Source: Acanthaster planci (lineage: Eukaryota; Echinodermata; Asteroidea; Valvatida; Acanthasteridae). From it: 64,000 nucleotides of DNA. The notes below the pieces were generated by a model. It was given only the letters and a program-made list of their open reading frames with translations, ran no database searches and was not told the DNA's origin. The position numbers were made by a program, and so were the translations under genes. The stretch's first letter is position 1; each line of letters begins with the position of its first letter. The DNA lies in contig NW_019091355.1 of the NCBI RefSeq assembly GCF_001949145.1, positions 4,700,625 to 4,764,624 of the forward strand, read 5' to 3'. This document shows, piece by piece, positions 14,301 through 29,300 of the stretch.

Positions 14301-17300
14301 GGAGACTATCTAATGTGCCTACAAACAGTACAAATGCGACACAAGTGTTTCCTTAAGAAATTTTAACAGCAATAAAGCTTATAAATGAATCCAGCTACCG
14401 TGGTTACACCATCACTGGTCCTTTCCAGCAGCCCCCTGCAATGGCAATAATTAGGCTCTGTGGTGATTATTCTACAAGGCCACTGTTCCACGACAGGTGT
14501 TCCGTACAAAAACCAACACAGTGCTTTCTTTTATTGCTGATGAAGGGGACCATCGGAAATATCCTGTGACAACGTTGCTGGATTTGTCAATGCCAGGCCT
14601 TCCCGTACGAAGGAATATTCTCAGTAAGTCTGACTCAGTATCTGATAGATTTCATTCCCGAAAGAAAACGTTAACCAAAATTATGATGTATTTTGTTCAA
14701 GCCATAACTCTGCTTAGCAGATTTTTCCATGCTCTGGTCTACATGTTAAATTTTTGAACAGCCTGAATGCGGTCAGAGAAAGAAACTCATGTTCCCTAAA
14801 AAAAAAAAAGCCCCCCAAAATCACCTGCATGAACAAACTTCCGTGACTATAATAACCAACTTGACCCATGCAATTTTCGATTATATTTTTTTTCCCTTTT
14901 TTTTGTGGTGGGGAGAAAGCAAATGGGATTGCAGTCAAGCAAGAGAGGCAGGGGTGGAGCTATCTGCAAAGGGGGGGGAGGAGATAGGGTTGCGAGGTTC
15001 ACACACAAGGTTCAATACCTTGATCAAACTTTCAGCCACTTCGTCCTTAGCCTGTTCCTGTGATGTAACAAAACCAGGGAAGTGTGGATTTTTCTTCAAG
15101 TTTTGGCCACTGTCTCCTTGTTTCATTTGTACTAGTACTTATAAAGTTTAATATGGAGCAGAAATCTGTAGTACTGTCCATTATAATTTCTTTCAATATC
15201 AATAAAAAGTGTCCACCATCTTTTCTTTAGTTTTCAGTTCTCACAGGAGCAGATCAAACACTTTTGAGATAGAACTTGCCGTATAAAAAAACTACTTAGT
15301 TTGACAATTTGGTTAAAAGTCTCCCGCCCTTCCCATCCTTATTGTTTTTTCAAGGCTTGAGATGCATTTGGCACTAAGCTATGTACCTTCACAGCAGTCT
15401 CAATATCGGAGGGAACCCGTCTCTGCAAACAAATGGAACAGTCCAAACATGAATATGGAAATATGTAAATTCTATCCAGAAGGATATGAAAAGGAAGACT
15501 CCATATGTCATGAGATCAAATTATCATGACAGCAAACCGGCCAAACAACTGTTTCGTGCACTCAAAATAACAATGCACATTGTCATGATGAATTAAATAA
15601 AAATAAAACGTTCCTGTTCATTTGTTGTTTGTAATTTTAGCATCTTTTGTATTCCCTTGTGGGATGCATTATTCATAAGTCCCTGTGACCAAAAGGTCGC
15701 ACAAGGGGTGGTGATTGAATATAATTCAGGTATCCAACTTTCAATGCAATTAACTTTTGGCCATTTGCCTAACAAGGAAACTCTATCTTATTATCATTTC
15801 CTTCAGAGAGAGAAAGAGCCAACTTTGCTTTACACCTGGAAAATGGCTCACAAACAAATTGAAAGCAGTACAAAACTTGAAGCATGTGGCAAGAAGTATA
15901 AAACCAAAAGGGACATCATCCTGAGAGAGAAGGAAAGCAAAAGCTCAGAATATATTTAAGTTCATGATGCACGTCCTGCCAAAAAAAAAAAGGAACAGAG
16001 TGCTTCAAAGTCTACAAATGTGTGCACTGGAAGTATGCTGCTCTCAAGCAGCTTCATGTTAAACACTGTGGAAGCTGGTGTCATCGCGTGGTGGTGTTGA
16101 TGCCACGGTTTCCCCATGTGTACTCCTTGAAGCTTTGGAAGCCATCCCTCCAGACAAGAAATGCTGGAGGCTACATGTATATGGTCAAAACAGCCAAGGA
16201 TGCCGAGACCCAAATTGAGACTGAGACTAACATCCATTGTGTGACAGGCTTTTAATACAGCAGGGTGTGGGTATCTGACCTTGCTGTGGTTACGTAAAAA
16301 CAAAGAAAAGAGTACTAATGACTCAAACATGACAGCTTGGCAAAAACTAAACACACTTGACATCCCGCATTTCACAATCTAAAACGCCAACCCAACAAAT
16401 TACAAACTTCACACGCCTCAAAAGAAAAACTACAATAATTCAAATCAAAATGAAAAAAACAAACTCAAGTCAACTTACACATCAACTAGCCAATCACAGA
16501 CAATTCTTAGAACAAACCAAACAAAACAGCATCAACTATGACATCACAATTGACCAATCAGATAAAGCCACCAAAGAGTCGTCCAGCCAATGAGGCACTG
16601 TTTCACTGCCCATGGATGCTTGCTCTGTATATTCAAACAATACCTCTGTGCGGACTTCGGTCCTGGTTGTTACAGTACGATGGACTTCTTTCACAATTTT
16701 TCCACTGTAACTATCCAAATCCTAACAGTTGGGTAAGATTAAGACCAACAAAGGCAAGCAGAAGTCTTTGTTTAGATGCAGGCAACACGAAAACCTGGCA
16801 TGTCATTGTAATGCGTGAGTTCTACGAGGTTTTTAATTAGTCTCATGGTTTTTTTAATACTTAAATAAAAAAAAAACAATTATTTATCTCTTCATTTCTC
16901 TTCTGAAAATGGTAGATGTGATCAAATCTGAGGCCATTTCCCAACCTCCATTCTGTCTCCATCTTCAGCTTTAGTCTGGTGGAAGAACCACTCAGCAGTC
17001 TCTGATGTCCAAACCAAACAGAAATCCTCTCAATTTTGGCCTCATAGAAAACATTTTTTTGTTTGGGTTCATTTATTGGCCAATTCCCCCAAAAGTGAGG
17101 GACTTAAAAATTCTCGGGGGCAACAGCCCGAGATGAACTAGAGGACTGAAAGAACACTTTTAATCATCAAAACCACATGTACAAGTATGTTGAATTGGTA
17201 AAAATGTGCAGCTGCACAGTAACAGATAGGTTTTTATTAACTCTAATGTTTTCAAATTACAAGGAGAAAAAAAACCTTGATATAGTATCTGGTATTAAAC

Positions 17301-20300
17301 GTGAAGGAGGCTGGATAGAAAGATTTCAAGCAGTTCTCAAAGAAAACAATGGAACGGAAAACTGAATGCAATAAAAAATCGGTAACAGCATGAAAAAGAC
17401 CAGCTTGAGGTGAACTTCATTGTAAATAGGTACGGCTACGGGGGGGGGGGCAAATGGGAATTTCAAACTTTAAAAGGTAAAAAAAATTAATGGAATTGCT
17501 GACATTTCTGTTGTCAACAAACCATTTCGATTAGTTGGTGAAAATGAGATCACAGGCAGTGGTAAGTATGACGACACTTGGACCAGAGTTGGAGAGGTCA
17601 GAGGCCATGGGGTCAAAGGTTCAAGGAGTTGTGTGGACTGATCCATTTGGTGGGTGGGTTGGGGGTGAAGTGAAGTGAATGCATACCTTGTCTGCTTCAA
17701 TCTCGTCCTGCAATTCACGGAAAGCTCCTCCATCATCCTGATTGGCAAGTTAGTAAATGATCGGACAGGGGAAACAAGCAAAGGGGAGGGGTGTGGACAG
17801 GAACATTCAAGGGATACGGGGCGGGGGGGGAGGAGAAAAAAGTGTAGAGCACCAGTGAGAAATGGAGGATGGAGAAAAAGAGCGGGAGGGAAGGACAACA
17901 GAGGATTGAAAGACAGGGAAATTGGACGGGCGGGGGGTGTCAGAGTTAGGAAGTTCTAGAGTTATGGATGCCTCGAGCAAATCTGATAGGTTATACTGCA
18001 TGTGCTTTGCTGATACTGGGCGTAGATTTCGTAGCAACATTTCATCCAGTTTGTGGGGTTAAAAAGGAGGCCTAATGAACAGCATATCAAACGTTTTCTC
18101 TTTCTTTTCAAAGCCCCCCAAATCGTCAAGATGCGTGACAAAAATTGATACTACCAACAATCCAAATCATGATTATCTAAAACCATCTTGTGTTAAATCT
18201 ATCTCATGGCAAAACTGGCACCAACAAAAAAAAAAACAAAAACAAAAAACCACTACCACACACTTCATTCAAAATTGATCAAAGTCTAATAACGGGTACA
18301 TTCCGACTGAAGCACTTCACGAGTGAAACATGGCATCAAACCTAAAAGATCTAAATGTACACCCGGCCACGATCAAGCTTGCAAGAACCCCAGCCTCAGG
18401 ACAATTGGACAAAGAAAGAAAAATGAACCACATTCCATGACCTGCAAAGAGTCTCCACCAATCTACAGAAACAGTCCCAAGAGTCGCTCAAGCAATGGGC
18501 TGATTGTGACAAGCACAAGATGAAAGAAAAGACTGCATTCAAATGAATTAACGACTACAAAAACTCCAAGGCATGAGACAATGCAGATGTCAACCTACAA
18601 TGGGAACAAAATAAGGCGTCAACAGCGAATAAAACCTTCCCTCTTGTTTTAAAACATGATGCAAAGCCGCAGTAAATAAGAACAAAGAACCAGAAAAAGA
18701 ACACAAAAACACAGTAACCCCTTCTAAAAGAACTTAAACAACTTTTATTTCATTCAGATCTTCCCTTAAAAACTGACATAAAACATCCAGAACATAAGTT
18801 CATCGAAATGCAAAAAGCAAAGCAAAGCACGTAAAACAGACCAATTACAAAGGAGCAGACCTGCAAAATGAAAGCATATTTCACTATAAAAACAGAAAGT
18901 CATGAAATGAAAGAAACAAAACACTAGAAACCAAAATATTCTGCGATCTTATAACAGTAAAAAGGGCATTGATAAAGTTGCTTTCAGCCAAACATCACTG
19001 TTTTAAGCCGAGGTTTCGGTGCTGCTGGATTCCTTTGCTTCAGTGCCTGCTTTGACACACAGCGCTGTGCATGCAGCGGCAAACGGTGGACTTTTTTTTT
19101 TCAGCTAACATCTTGCACCAAGTTGTATGCACCATCTGTCACCCAGTCCGTCATCACATCTGTCATTACCACTGTCTGTGGCAATTCCTCTAAACTTTCT
19201 CTCAGCCACATACCTTTCAACTTTCTGTAACAATCTCTCCCTTTTTTTACTCGATACACCACACTGAAACAACACATTAATGACCTCTTTCTTAGCTAAC
19301 AAACACCAAAAGACAAAAAAAAAGAACTTCAACCAAAGTCAATTCTACCACCCATCTCACACTCACGCACAAAACACAAGGACACAGAACAAGACATGAC
19401 ACGTGCAGACAAGGTGTCCGAGCACAAATTTATACTATGCTAATTACCCCTGTGATGTCAATGGTGACTCCAGGCTTGTGTTTGTCTTCGTCTGGAAAGA
19501 GAAAGAAGCAGACAGAGTTAGTCTAAAGTTCTCCCCAAAACGGGGTTTGAATGTCCAAAATACGTTCAGAAATCTAGTCGAACTGCTATTTTATTTTCCA
19601 CCACTATCATGATCAATCTTCTCCAAGACAAAACTAATGCCAATGGAGCTGCAAGCAAGTTCATTATTTTACACTGAATGAGAATCAGTGCCGTAGTCAA
19701 GTCCACCACAATGCCCAGCACAATTCCTTTTAACAACTCCAGCCACAATTCCTTTCATCACACCAGTCGTAAGTTACAGGGTGAGCAGTGACAAAGAAAC
19801 GCTTCCGTCAGCCTATTTCAACAGCTTTGTGACTTGGCTGAAGAATACATGACTCGCAACTGACGTGCGGCGACTTGTGACGAACTCAACTGCAACACCG
19901 GAATACATGGTGGGACTTCTGAATGATAAACTATCAAATATGTTGTGGAGGGTCCCCTCGTGGCTCAGTTTTTATCAATGGGATCCAACATAATCTTTGA
20001 AGTTTCATGCCATTGTCAGACCCGTCTCACCGTGCTTAAGGCTGGCCTCGTACATGGCCCGCTCCATGTCCCGCAGGAAGTCTGATGTGTCCTCCTCACG
20101 ATCTATCGAGACGTCCATGACTGCGTAGTCTGCGAGACACTTGTTGGCGACGTCACCACGGCCGATTTCGTGGAGCGCGTCTGAGAGTTTGTCGGCTGTG
20201 AGGAATAGGGCAAATCAAGAGAAACTGACAAAACATACTGCACAGATATGGTAACAGAAGAAAACAAAATTAAAAAACGTACAAGAAGGCTGAAAAAAAT

Positions 20301-23300
20301 TGGCGTGGTCTCCTCTTTCACCTTCTGTAACTACCAAATATGGAGTATGTGTTGCCGGCATCTCCACGGTATCGCAGAAGCTGTTTTTGTTGTTTTAAGT
20401 TAATTGCAACAAATGCACAAGAGGTTTACCTGTGCCAATCCCAGTGATACAAAACTTTGAGGATCCACTTACACATAAACTCTATTATTACAGCACTTTT
20501 AAAATTACTTTAGAGATATTTTGAAGTGAAAATCATACACGCACTAGACAGTGGGAAATAGAACACATGAGGAGTCCTCAAATACTTCCGGCAAACACAA
20601 AAGCAAAGCGAATTCGATGACATGAAAAACTGCAGCGAAATTTCCTGACTTGAAATGTGTTCAACTTTTGTGAATTCACAGCGCGGAGATTTGATCTGAC
20701 ATCACAAATTCCCGTTTTTTACTGATGCTGAACTAACAGTAATCACTGAAAGAAATTGGTAGAAAAATCATGTGCTACCAAGTAGTCCCCACCAAAACAT
20801 CTTCCAAAACAAATACTCTGCTACTGTTTGTCTTTCTTTTACAATCAATGTTTATTCACCGTTTTGTTTTCCCTCAGTCCACCAGTACCACTAAATATAG
20901 AAAATCCACCAGCCTTTAAACATGTCGCTCACAAAAAATATTTCACAACTAACCTGAAGTGTACACGCGTAACTGAGGGCAAGCAGTAATTAAAACCTGC
21001 CTGAATAATACTTGAGCTATTCTCTACTTCCTCCAGCCTTCAAGCAGTGAAGCAATGATATGCAGCGTCTTTGTACAGACTAAAATTTATGCCCCTGCGC
21101 ATGGCTTCGTTGGCTGGCATGGCAATACTGTAATATCGCCCTCAAGCGTATACGCATAAGAGCAAATTGGGGTGCACAGTGAGAAAGATTTGTTACTCTA
21201 AACCACTCCCAGCCCACACAGTGGGAGTTTTCACATGTACGTACTTGTGGCATTTTCCTTGGCGTCCTCCGCCCACGCGTGCAACATGACAAAGGCCTGC
21301 TCCTCAATCTCGTCGTTTTCATTCTCAATCTCCTGCAGGTCCTTCTCGCTGACCCCAAGCTGGCGCCCCAGCGCCCGCCAGTCGGTGCCGATCTCCTTGG
21401 CCACCTGCATCAGGCGGATTTCGGCCCTGGCATGGGCGCTGGTCGGACCTGTCAACAAGCGCAAAGGTCATCAACAGTTACTTCACACGCACATTAGGGA
21501 ACAGAAAATGTCGTGATGAAGATGTAACTTTGAATATGATATGCTCGTTTTGCTTTCACTACAAGTTTCATATAAGACATGAACCAACACTTAAAACCAA
21601 CTGATTTCTCTTAAGCTCCTGCAACACTGCTTTAAACTGCACCTGTAGGTGGCCCTGATCGGGAAGAGTTAACAAGTGATTGCTTTGTAAGGCACCTCAC
21701 ACTTGCAACCTTGTATCCAACTGCAGACATGCTCCAGCAGAACAGCTGTCACATCCTACTTCAATCTTGGTTCCCTGGTCAGCCTTGTCCCCAGCATTTG
21801 GCTGAAAAGTATGCTGCAATGCATTCAGTTCTAATTTCATCGTCAAGTTAACCAAGCTTCCAGACGGTTCTTGCTGGACACTTGCTATCATAAGCAAAGC
21901 CCTTGTCTGATACACAGGAATACGCTACCTTAACCATATACTGCTGGGTTTAATTTGAAGTTGCATGACGTATTCCTGGGGGATTTTCAAGATTTTCCAT
22001 TTTCAAAATTCTTCAAAAATTCATAACTTTATTTACTGGATGTTTACGCCCACACGAATGACTGTCTGGTGGCTACTCTAATCTGACAGACAACATCTAT
22101 TGACGCCCAAGTATTTCAGCCAGGCCTGCCACCTTGTAAAGAGAGCCCTGATGGTGCGGTGTTATGTAATTTTGTTTTGTTCCCGAAATTGGCCCAGTGT
22201 GCTGCTGGCATCTTTTCAAATGCAGACCAGATTAGCGTGCAGCGGTATTGTATCACTCATCCCTGGAGCGCTGGAGTGATTGTCCCCGGTGGTAATCTGC
22301 TCGCGCTGAATGCCACAAACAGAGGTATAATCATTCAAAACAATGACAGATTTCCTCCACTATTGACAACTGAAAAAAATGTTGGCAATTCCCAGCAGCC
22401 TGGTCTTTTGTTCCTTGTACGGTCTTTTGTTACAAGGTCCAGCTCCTTTGTCTGATTTCGGGCACCCCAGCCATGCACATAAAGCCAACGTCTCTGGTAC
22501 CGGGCACCCCGGCACGAAGTGGTTAAGTACAATTCCTTGGCTGCATCAAATGCTTACAATTGTCCTTTCTGGAACAACAAACCTATCCCAGAACAGTTGA
22601 GTTTACCCAGAATATGCCTCTTTGGACATGCAAGCTGACTCCTAGATTCCTAGACATGAATTATAGTGCTGAACAGTACTCACTCATTGCCGGGTCCTGA
22701 AGGAAGGTGTACTTCTTGCGTAGTTTGATTGATGCAAAGTTGAGATTACTAGCCGCTTCATCCTGCAATTGCAGCACCAAAAATACCCACAAAGATAGGA
22801 TTAACATTACATGTTTATGGATGGGGAAAAAACAAGGGATTTTGTTACAGGTGAAAGGTGATTTATTTCATACGCATTTAAAATATACATGCTTACCTTG
22901 CATCAAGACCAAAGCACAATCAGGTTACCTTGCATACGTTACATGGTTATGTGTAATGTGGTGATAAGAAGCCAGACCATCTTCAATTGAATCTGGTTCC
23001 TTCTTTAAAAAAAAAAAAGGCAATCTGTACCGTACATAGATTTATATATAACTTTGCAAGGTAACCAGATTGTTAATGACCTCACCTGGGAAAATCTTCA
23101 CAAAAATTGACTAGTTAGCCCCCTTAACACCAACAAAAGCCTTCATGAAAGCATGTGAATCTTGCTGCTTTTAACTGATACAAAAAGAATTGTTGGATCA
23201 TTTTACTTTTTTTAAATTACCGGGACGTGTTCTGTTAATTAATCACAAGGACTTGTTCTGTTAGTTAAACAGTTTACAAACCAGAATTTATACCTTTGCA

Positions 23301-26300
23301 TCTGACTAACTTCCGACACTGACACAAAAATACAAACAAACAGAATGAGGTAAATGTACACGGACATGTTAGGGCAAAAACAACCAACAAAAGTAGCTAA
23401 ATGTCTTTACATACACGTGTATGCATTTTAAAACCTGTCACATTTATATACAATAAACAAAATATTTGGCCAATGGAAAAACGGTTCAAACTGTTTCAAA
23501 AAGTGGGTTTTGTTAGTACATACATGTATATATTTGCACTACAAGTTGAAAGTAATATTTTCCTTGATTTAGGCTATATTACAACTGTAAATACAAGCAA
23601 TGAAATATACACAGGACTTGAAAAAAAATCAAAACACACTAATGTGACAATGTAACGGCTTCACAATGTGAGGCTTACGATGTTTCATGGTGAACATAAT
23701 AAACACCATCAATGACATATTCAGATACAGCTGGAAAAAAAATTCACGAAGCAACAAAACTAGACGGGCTATCTCTAGTTGTCAATTTTTCTCTTAGCAA
23801 CCAAGACTTTAATACAGGATAAATGGAACAAAAAAGGATATAAACTGCTGCAGGAAAAAGGAGTCACAAGAAACACTTTCTTGTTTTATTTCTTTGGTGA
23901 CAATGACAAATTCAACAAAAAGTCATATCGATAAATGTGACAGTGACAGTCATGAAACTGTTACATCACTTTGCTATCGGGGGGACGGAGAGAGCAGACA
24001 GACATCAAATACACTTTGTTTTACCTTTGGGTACTCGTCAACGCGAGTGAGAGAGTAGATCTGTTTGCCAAGAGGGACGTGTGAATTCAGGCAAAGAATT
24101 AGGGTAAAGAAGAGAGAGATTTTTGTCAGCTGAAGACTAAGTTGGGAGGAAAGAGAAAAACTTGAGGAGATGGACAGACACAAAGAGGGATGGGGGAAGC
24201 TCGATTTGCCTTCTTAAAAAGTCTGTGCCTATCAATTTCGACAAACTCATGTAACCTGAAATTTCAGAGCATCCACTGGTATCTCTGGAAAAATTTTGGT
24301 AAGGCTGGTTGGTTTAGACTGACGTTGGAAGGCTGCTTCAGCACAAGGGATTTAGGGGCCAAGGTGGTTTGTTACTGTCCAATCTGTGCGCAGCAAAGCT
24401 CCTTCCCTTCACTCCTCCCCCCCCCACTTTTATCTCGCTGTCAGTTTACAAACTCAGAGCATGGTCATTTTGAATGATCTCCACTATGATCAGACCATGT
24501 GATTCACGGCAACGTGATATGCACGGCTCTTACTCCAGGCAAGAACTTGCCACGAAACGGCAAAAAAGGGGTAGAAAAGGAAGAAGGAATGGGGAACAAA
24601 ACACAGAAGACATGGTTTCATTTAGTACGTGATTATCACTACCAGTTATGCATAATGAGTCAGTTTGATATTCCAACAGCACATGCTTAACACGCCGCGT
24701 GTCCCAGGTCATTCAGACAAGGGTGCAGAGGTCTGCTCTATCGGCACGTCCCACACAGGCTCATGCCCATTCTTTTTCCCATCAGATAGCCTTGCTTTTT
24801 AGAAACACCAGACTGGCTCATTACGTGTCAAACTCTTTCCACATTTGCTTCATGAGGGGCTTTCACTTTGAAGCAGGAGTTACACACATGGAGAGACAGG
24901 TGCACTGTAATGGGGGACTGAGAAATAACAGTGTCATGGTTTTTTTAGTCCATGTTGACAATCATGCTGATATTTTACAGGGGGCGTAAATTTCCGAAAG
25001 AAAAGGTCAAAGAAAAGGTCAAGGAAACACGTTCCGCACTTTTTAAACTCCAACTAATACATTTTTGTTTTTAAACACATATCTTTTTTGGGGGGGTTCC
25101 CATTCTGTTTTAACAGATTTGGACAGACCTGGGATAGGGTAAGAAATGGGAGACTTGGGATAGGATGGAACATGGGACTCAACAATGTAGGCCACAGTGA
25201 GCAACCGGAAGCATGCGGGCGGGGGGGGGGGTTTACATACAACACGCAGGGCCTTCCATTATTACATTCCTTTCCAGTACCTGAGTGATGGTGGTTTTTC
25301 CCTCTTTCTGCTACAGAAGAGAAAACATAAATTGCTACTTAGTTTCAGTTGCAAGGGCATTTCATCTTGTATTACAAACTTCATAGTCTTCACACTGATA
25401 TTGTAAAACAGTGAAACTAACTGTTCTTAAACTTGATTTTCAGGTAATAAACGTACTGACAAAAAAGGTCAGGCATTTAAATGCCCAATGTATCAAAAGA
25501 ACAAGGAAAGATTTTAAAAGTTTTATGGAATGGTCAATTCAAAATTTAAAAAAAAAAAGGAAAGCAACTTCTTCTGAGAATATTCAAATAAAATGTTTGG
25601 CTTTACAAAGTCATTTCAACAACAAACACAACACGAACGACGAGGTACACTGGGTTACTGTGTTATAACACATACACATGTATCTCGTAATAAAATGGTT
25701 TGCGTTTTCTTTCATTCAAAATTGAGAAAAAAAATATACAATAATTTCCAAAAAAAGAGAAAGAAATGAGGGAATACAACCTCAAAGGTCCCTACCTGGG
25801 AATACTGTTCTCTCTGAAACCATTTTTTGAGGGGGAAGAAAACAGAAGATATCGAATCAAGTTTTGCCATGAGAATGTAAGAAATATTCTGCCATGCAAC
25901 AAAAAAAAGAAAGCCTGCAGTTTTTGTTTTTCCCAAAGCAAATTTATCACGGGCTGAAATCAATAGAAAACAAGACCAACATACGTTTCCAAACTTCCAT
26001 GGCATTAATTTGATCAGATTTCAAATATTGCTGGTGCTGCAATGAAAACCATTCTGTGCATTGAATAACTGTTTCTAATTGGAGACCTTTTCTTTTTCCA
26101 CTGTGCGTCCGTACAGGAAAGCATACATGTGCACACGGATAAGCAGGTTACATTTCACAAATGTAACAGACAGCTGTAACTAATTGACGACATGTGCGGA
26201 AAGCACGCGAGTCAAAGTAACAGAAAGCAATGCTGACTTGGTACACACTCGCAGTGAAAATTTCAAGAAAGATATTCTGTCATCCAGAAAAAGTTCTAAA

Positions 26301-29300
26301 ACAGGAGTGAATTTGTTCAGTGTCTTTCAAAGAGGCAAAACATCTCGAACAGACATGCAGTTTTTACTCGCAACCTGTCAATTCGAGTAACAACCATGAA
26401 AATACTCGCTCAAAAAAGTCTGCCATTTAATGTGCCTGACAAGTTTTCTGCAACAATTCCATGTATGCCCCACAAAATTAATTAACCTTGATTATTTCTA
26501 AAATTACATCATAAAACTGACAGGTGCATCACAACAAAGTTAGATGGGATAAACAACACAAAAAAAGGTCAAAATGTGTTGTGCATTTACACTACACTGT
26601 CAACGTCACCAACTTCAACAAAAACAACATAAACATCTCACTTGAACGCCCACTGACAGAAAACATAGACACAAGCGGCAAAACAGCCAACAAATCCCGG
26701 TGAGAAAAAATTTCTATTTTTCTGTCTTCACAAGGACAACTTGAACCTGATTGGTTAAGTGGAAAATAAAATGAAGCACAAAGTGGGAACTCGGGGACAA
26801 CAAATTCCTCATGCATACCTCGCCTTTCTCCATTCTGTATTCCTACAGAGAGAGAAAAATTGTGGACAGTGAATGGAAGGAAATAAACCAACATGAACAG
26901 AGTGAAGTTTGTTCCACAACTGATGAGGATGATGAGAATCGGCTGGACAGCTTTCATAGGGGTACAACAACCCATGCCGGACGGTTTTCATAGGGGTACA
27001 ACAACCCATGCAACACTCTTTTGAAGATCACAGACAATGACACGCGTATAATCTATGCAGGCACATGTCAGTCATCAAGACACCTCACATCTATTCGTGT
27101 TGAGCAAAAAACTGAGGTACATCTATGCCCTTACTTGACCCTCAGAAGAGAGAGAGAGCCTCCAAAGGGTCATCACAAATCTCTTGTTTGTTTCCATCCG
27201 TGGCTTAACGTCAAGCTCTAGAATCATCTAATGTGAGGGGGGCACCAAACGGGGATTCTTCAGAACTCACCCCCCCCCATTGCAGAGAAGGGAGCTGTGT
27301 TGACCTCAACGGTCTCCACTCAAGAAACTAAAATTCATAAAACTGAAACCTGAAACAGGAGCTGGAGACAGAGCTGAGATTTGGGATATCCCTAAAATGT
27401 TCCCACTGGTTGAATGCGTACAGGCAGACAGCATCGTTCACGCAAGCAGCTGTCAATTCCTTAAAAAGCATTTAAAAATGCTTCCAAACACCGAGGTGTC
27501 CTGACAACAGAGACTATGTGCACCGGATGGAGACTGACCTAGGGTGAATGAAGCACACACATGTGCGCAGTATGTAGTTTTTAACCATGCAAGAACACGT
27601 ATTTGGGAAAATGTACATGTACTGTACATGACCAACATGTACAACGACCAATGCCCCTGACGTGGCGTTTCCTAAAAACGCTCAAATTCAACATATACAG
27701 ACATACATGTACATGTATCACACACACAGATACATGGCAACTTCTGACATTATTCAATACATAAAGTCCCCCACCCACCCATCCTCCAAATAAATGTAAA
27801 CATTCTTTTTGGGGGGGAGGGATCTACAGTGAAAACAATTTGTACAAGTATTGCAACAGTCATGCTCTGTTTCCATTTCCCACATGGATTTCTTCCTCCA
27901 AATTTGCACATTGAATCTCTAACAGAAAAAACATAGAGAAGGATAAATGAACAAACGAAATCGAGATTTCACCGTCTGTCAACGGTGGCCGGCAGGGAAC
28001 TATTACCAAAGCAAAAGGTACAATTAAAAGCAGCAAGATTGGTCACAGGTTTCATGATACTGATGCAGGGTTAACCCATCAAATAAAAAAATCATTTCAT
28101 GACACTCAAATATGCACTGATCATCTTCAATGTACAGCAGCCACAAATGACAGCCTTCAGCAGCCAGGATGGGGAGGAAAAAAAACACAGCTGTTCATGT
28201 TTTAAGTAGAGAAAAGGGGAGCGTGTGGATGTCAAAAAAACTGCCACTTGAACCCGGGGGAAAAAAAATGTGGGCAAATTACACCAGAGCAAAATATAAA
28301 CCTGCGAACTCCAATGCTACAGCTTGTGAAATTTTGGCCTTTCAACAACAAAATCTGTATGCGCTAACATGGTGAACTTGCCCCGTGATCCCATAATGAA
28401 AGAAATGACAAGTGATGGTCCATACACGGTCAAAATAAATCCATAAGCAATCGTTTTTTATGTTTGTTTAAAAAGGTCAGCCCACCAATAAAATGAAATG
28501 CTAATTTCAGTGAAAAAAAAAATCCAGGGAAATACAAGGTACAGAGCCCTAGAACTACTCCTCAGAAATACAGAGCATGGCTCCATTTGTTTTGAGCAAA
28601 TGTCCTTTCATGATATATGCCGGTAACATGCCAGTTGATTTCATCGGTGCACTGACCTTTTTAATTCTTGGTTAGTTCATATTAAAACCATTTCCACCAA
28701 TGCTTCCAACAAAAACTGTTCCCATCAAACAACTGTGACAGACTGAGCCATAGTCTATCGGATGGCAAGAGATTGTTAAATGACGTGATTTTGTCAGAAA
28801 TTTGTGGCATCATCTGTACGAGCACATTTCAGTACTGGCCCCAATATTTCTTGAATTTTTCTTGATTTTTCAAACACACTGAACTTGAAATGCCACTGAA
28901 GCCTGTTTGATGAGGACAGCCCTTGCTCGGAGCAACTGTTTGTGTACGGTACATGTAACCATGGTAACTGCTGATGATGGGTTAGTAACAGCAGGATGAT
29001 GTTTTTACACTTCTTTATATGAGGTGAGGGAAACGTGTCTCCAAAATATCATTCGTGCTTATGTTCACATTCACTATTGGTCAGAACTTTCCTTCATTAC
29101 CATCAACTTTTTCTCTTTTCACTATTCTCCAATTTCTTACAGTGTTCAACTCTCAAAACAGGAGTTCACTGATCCACAATCACCCCCAAGAACACCTTAG
29201 GTCTAAAAAAAGAAAGAAGCTGTTTATCAATTACACGTCACTAAATTTTTAAACACGCCTTTTTCATTTGTTTCTTGTCCTGTCTTCACGTTCATCCTTT

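Noticed and set aside
14396-14432. Possible exon ending SDGVTT|gtagct
   Set aside because: The open frame needs phase 2 at the available acceptor while the preceding exon ends in phase 0; the segment is 37 nt and would break the frame.
16644-16705. Alternative acceptor ttacag|TGG for exon X30
   Set aside because: It would enter in a frame that destroys the conserved [11 protein letters not shown]; the upstream acceptor at 16,721 keeps phase 0.
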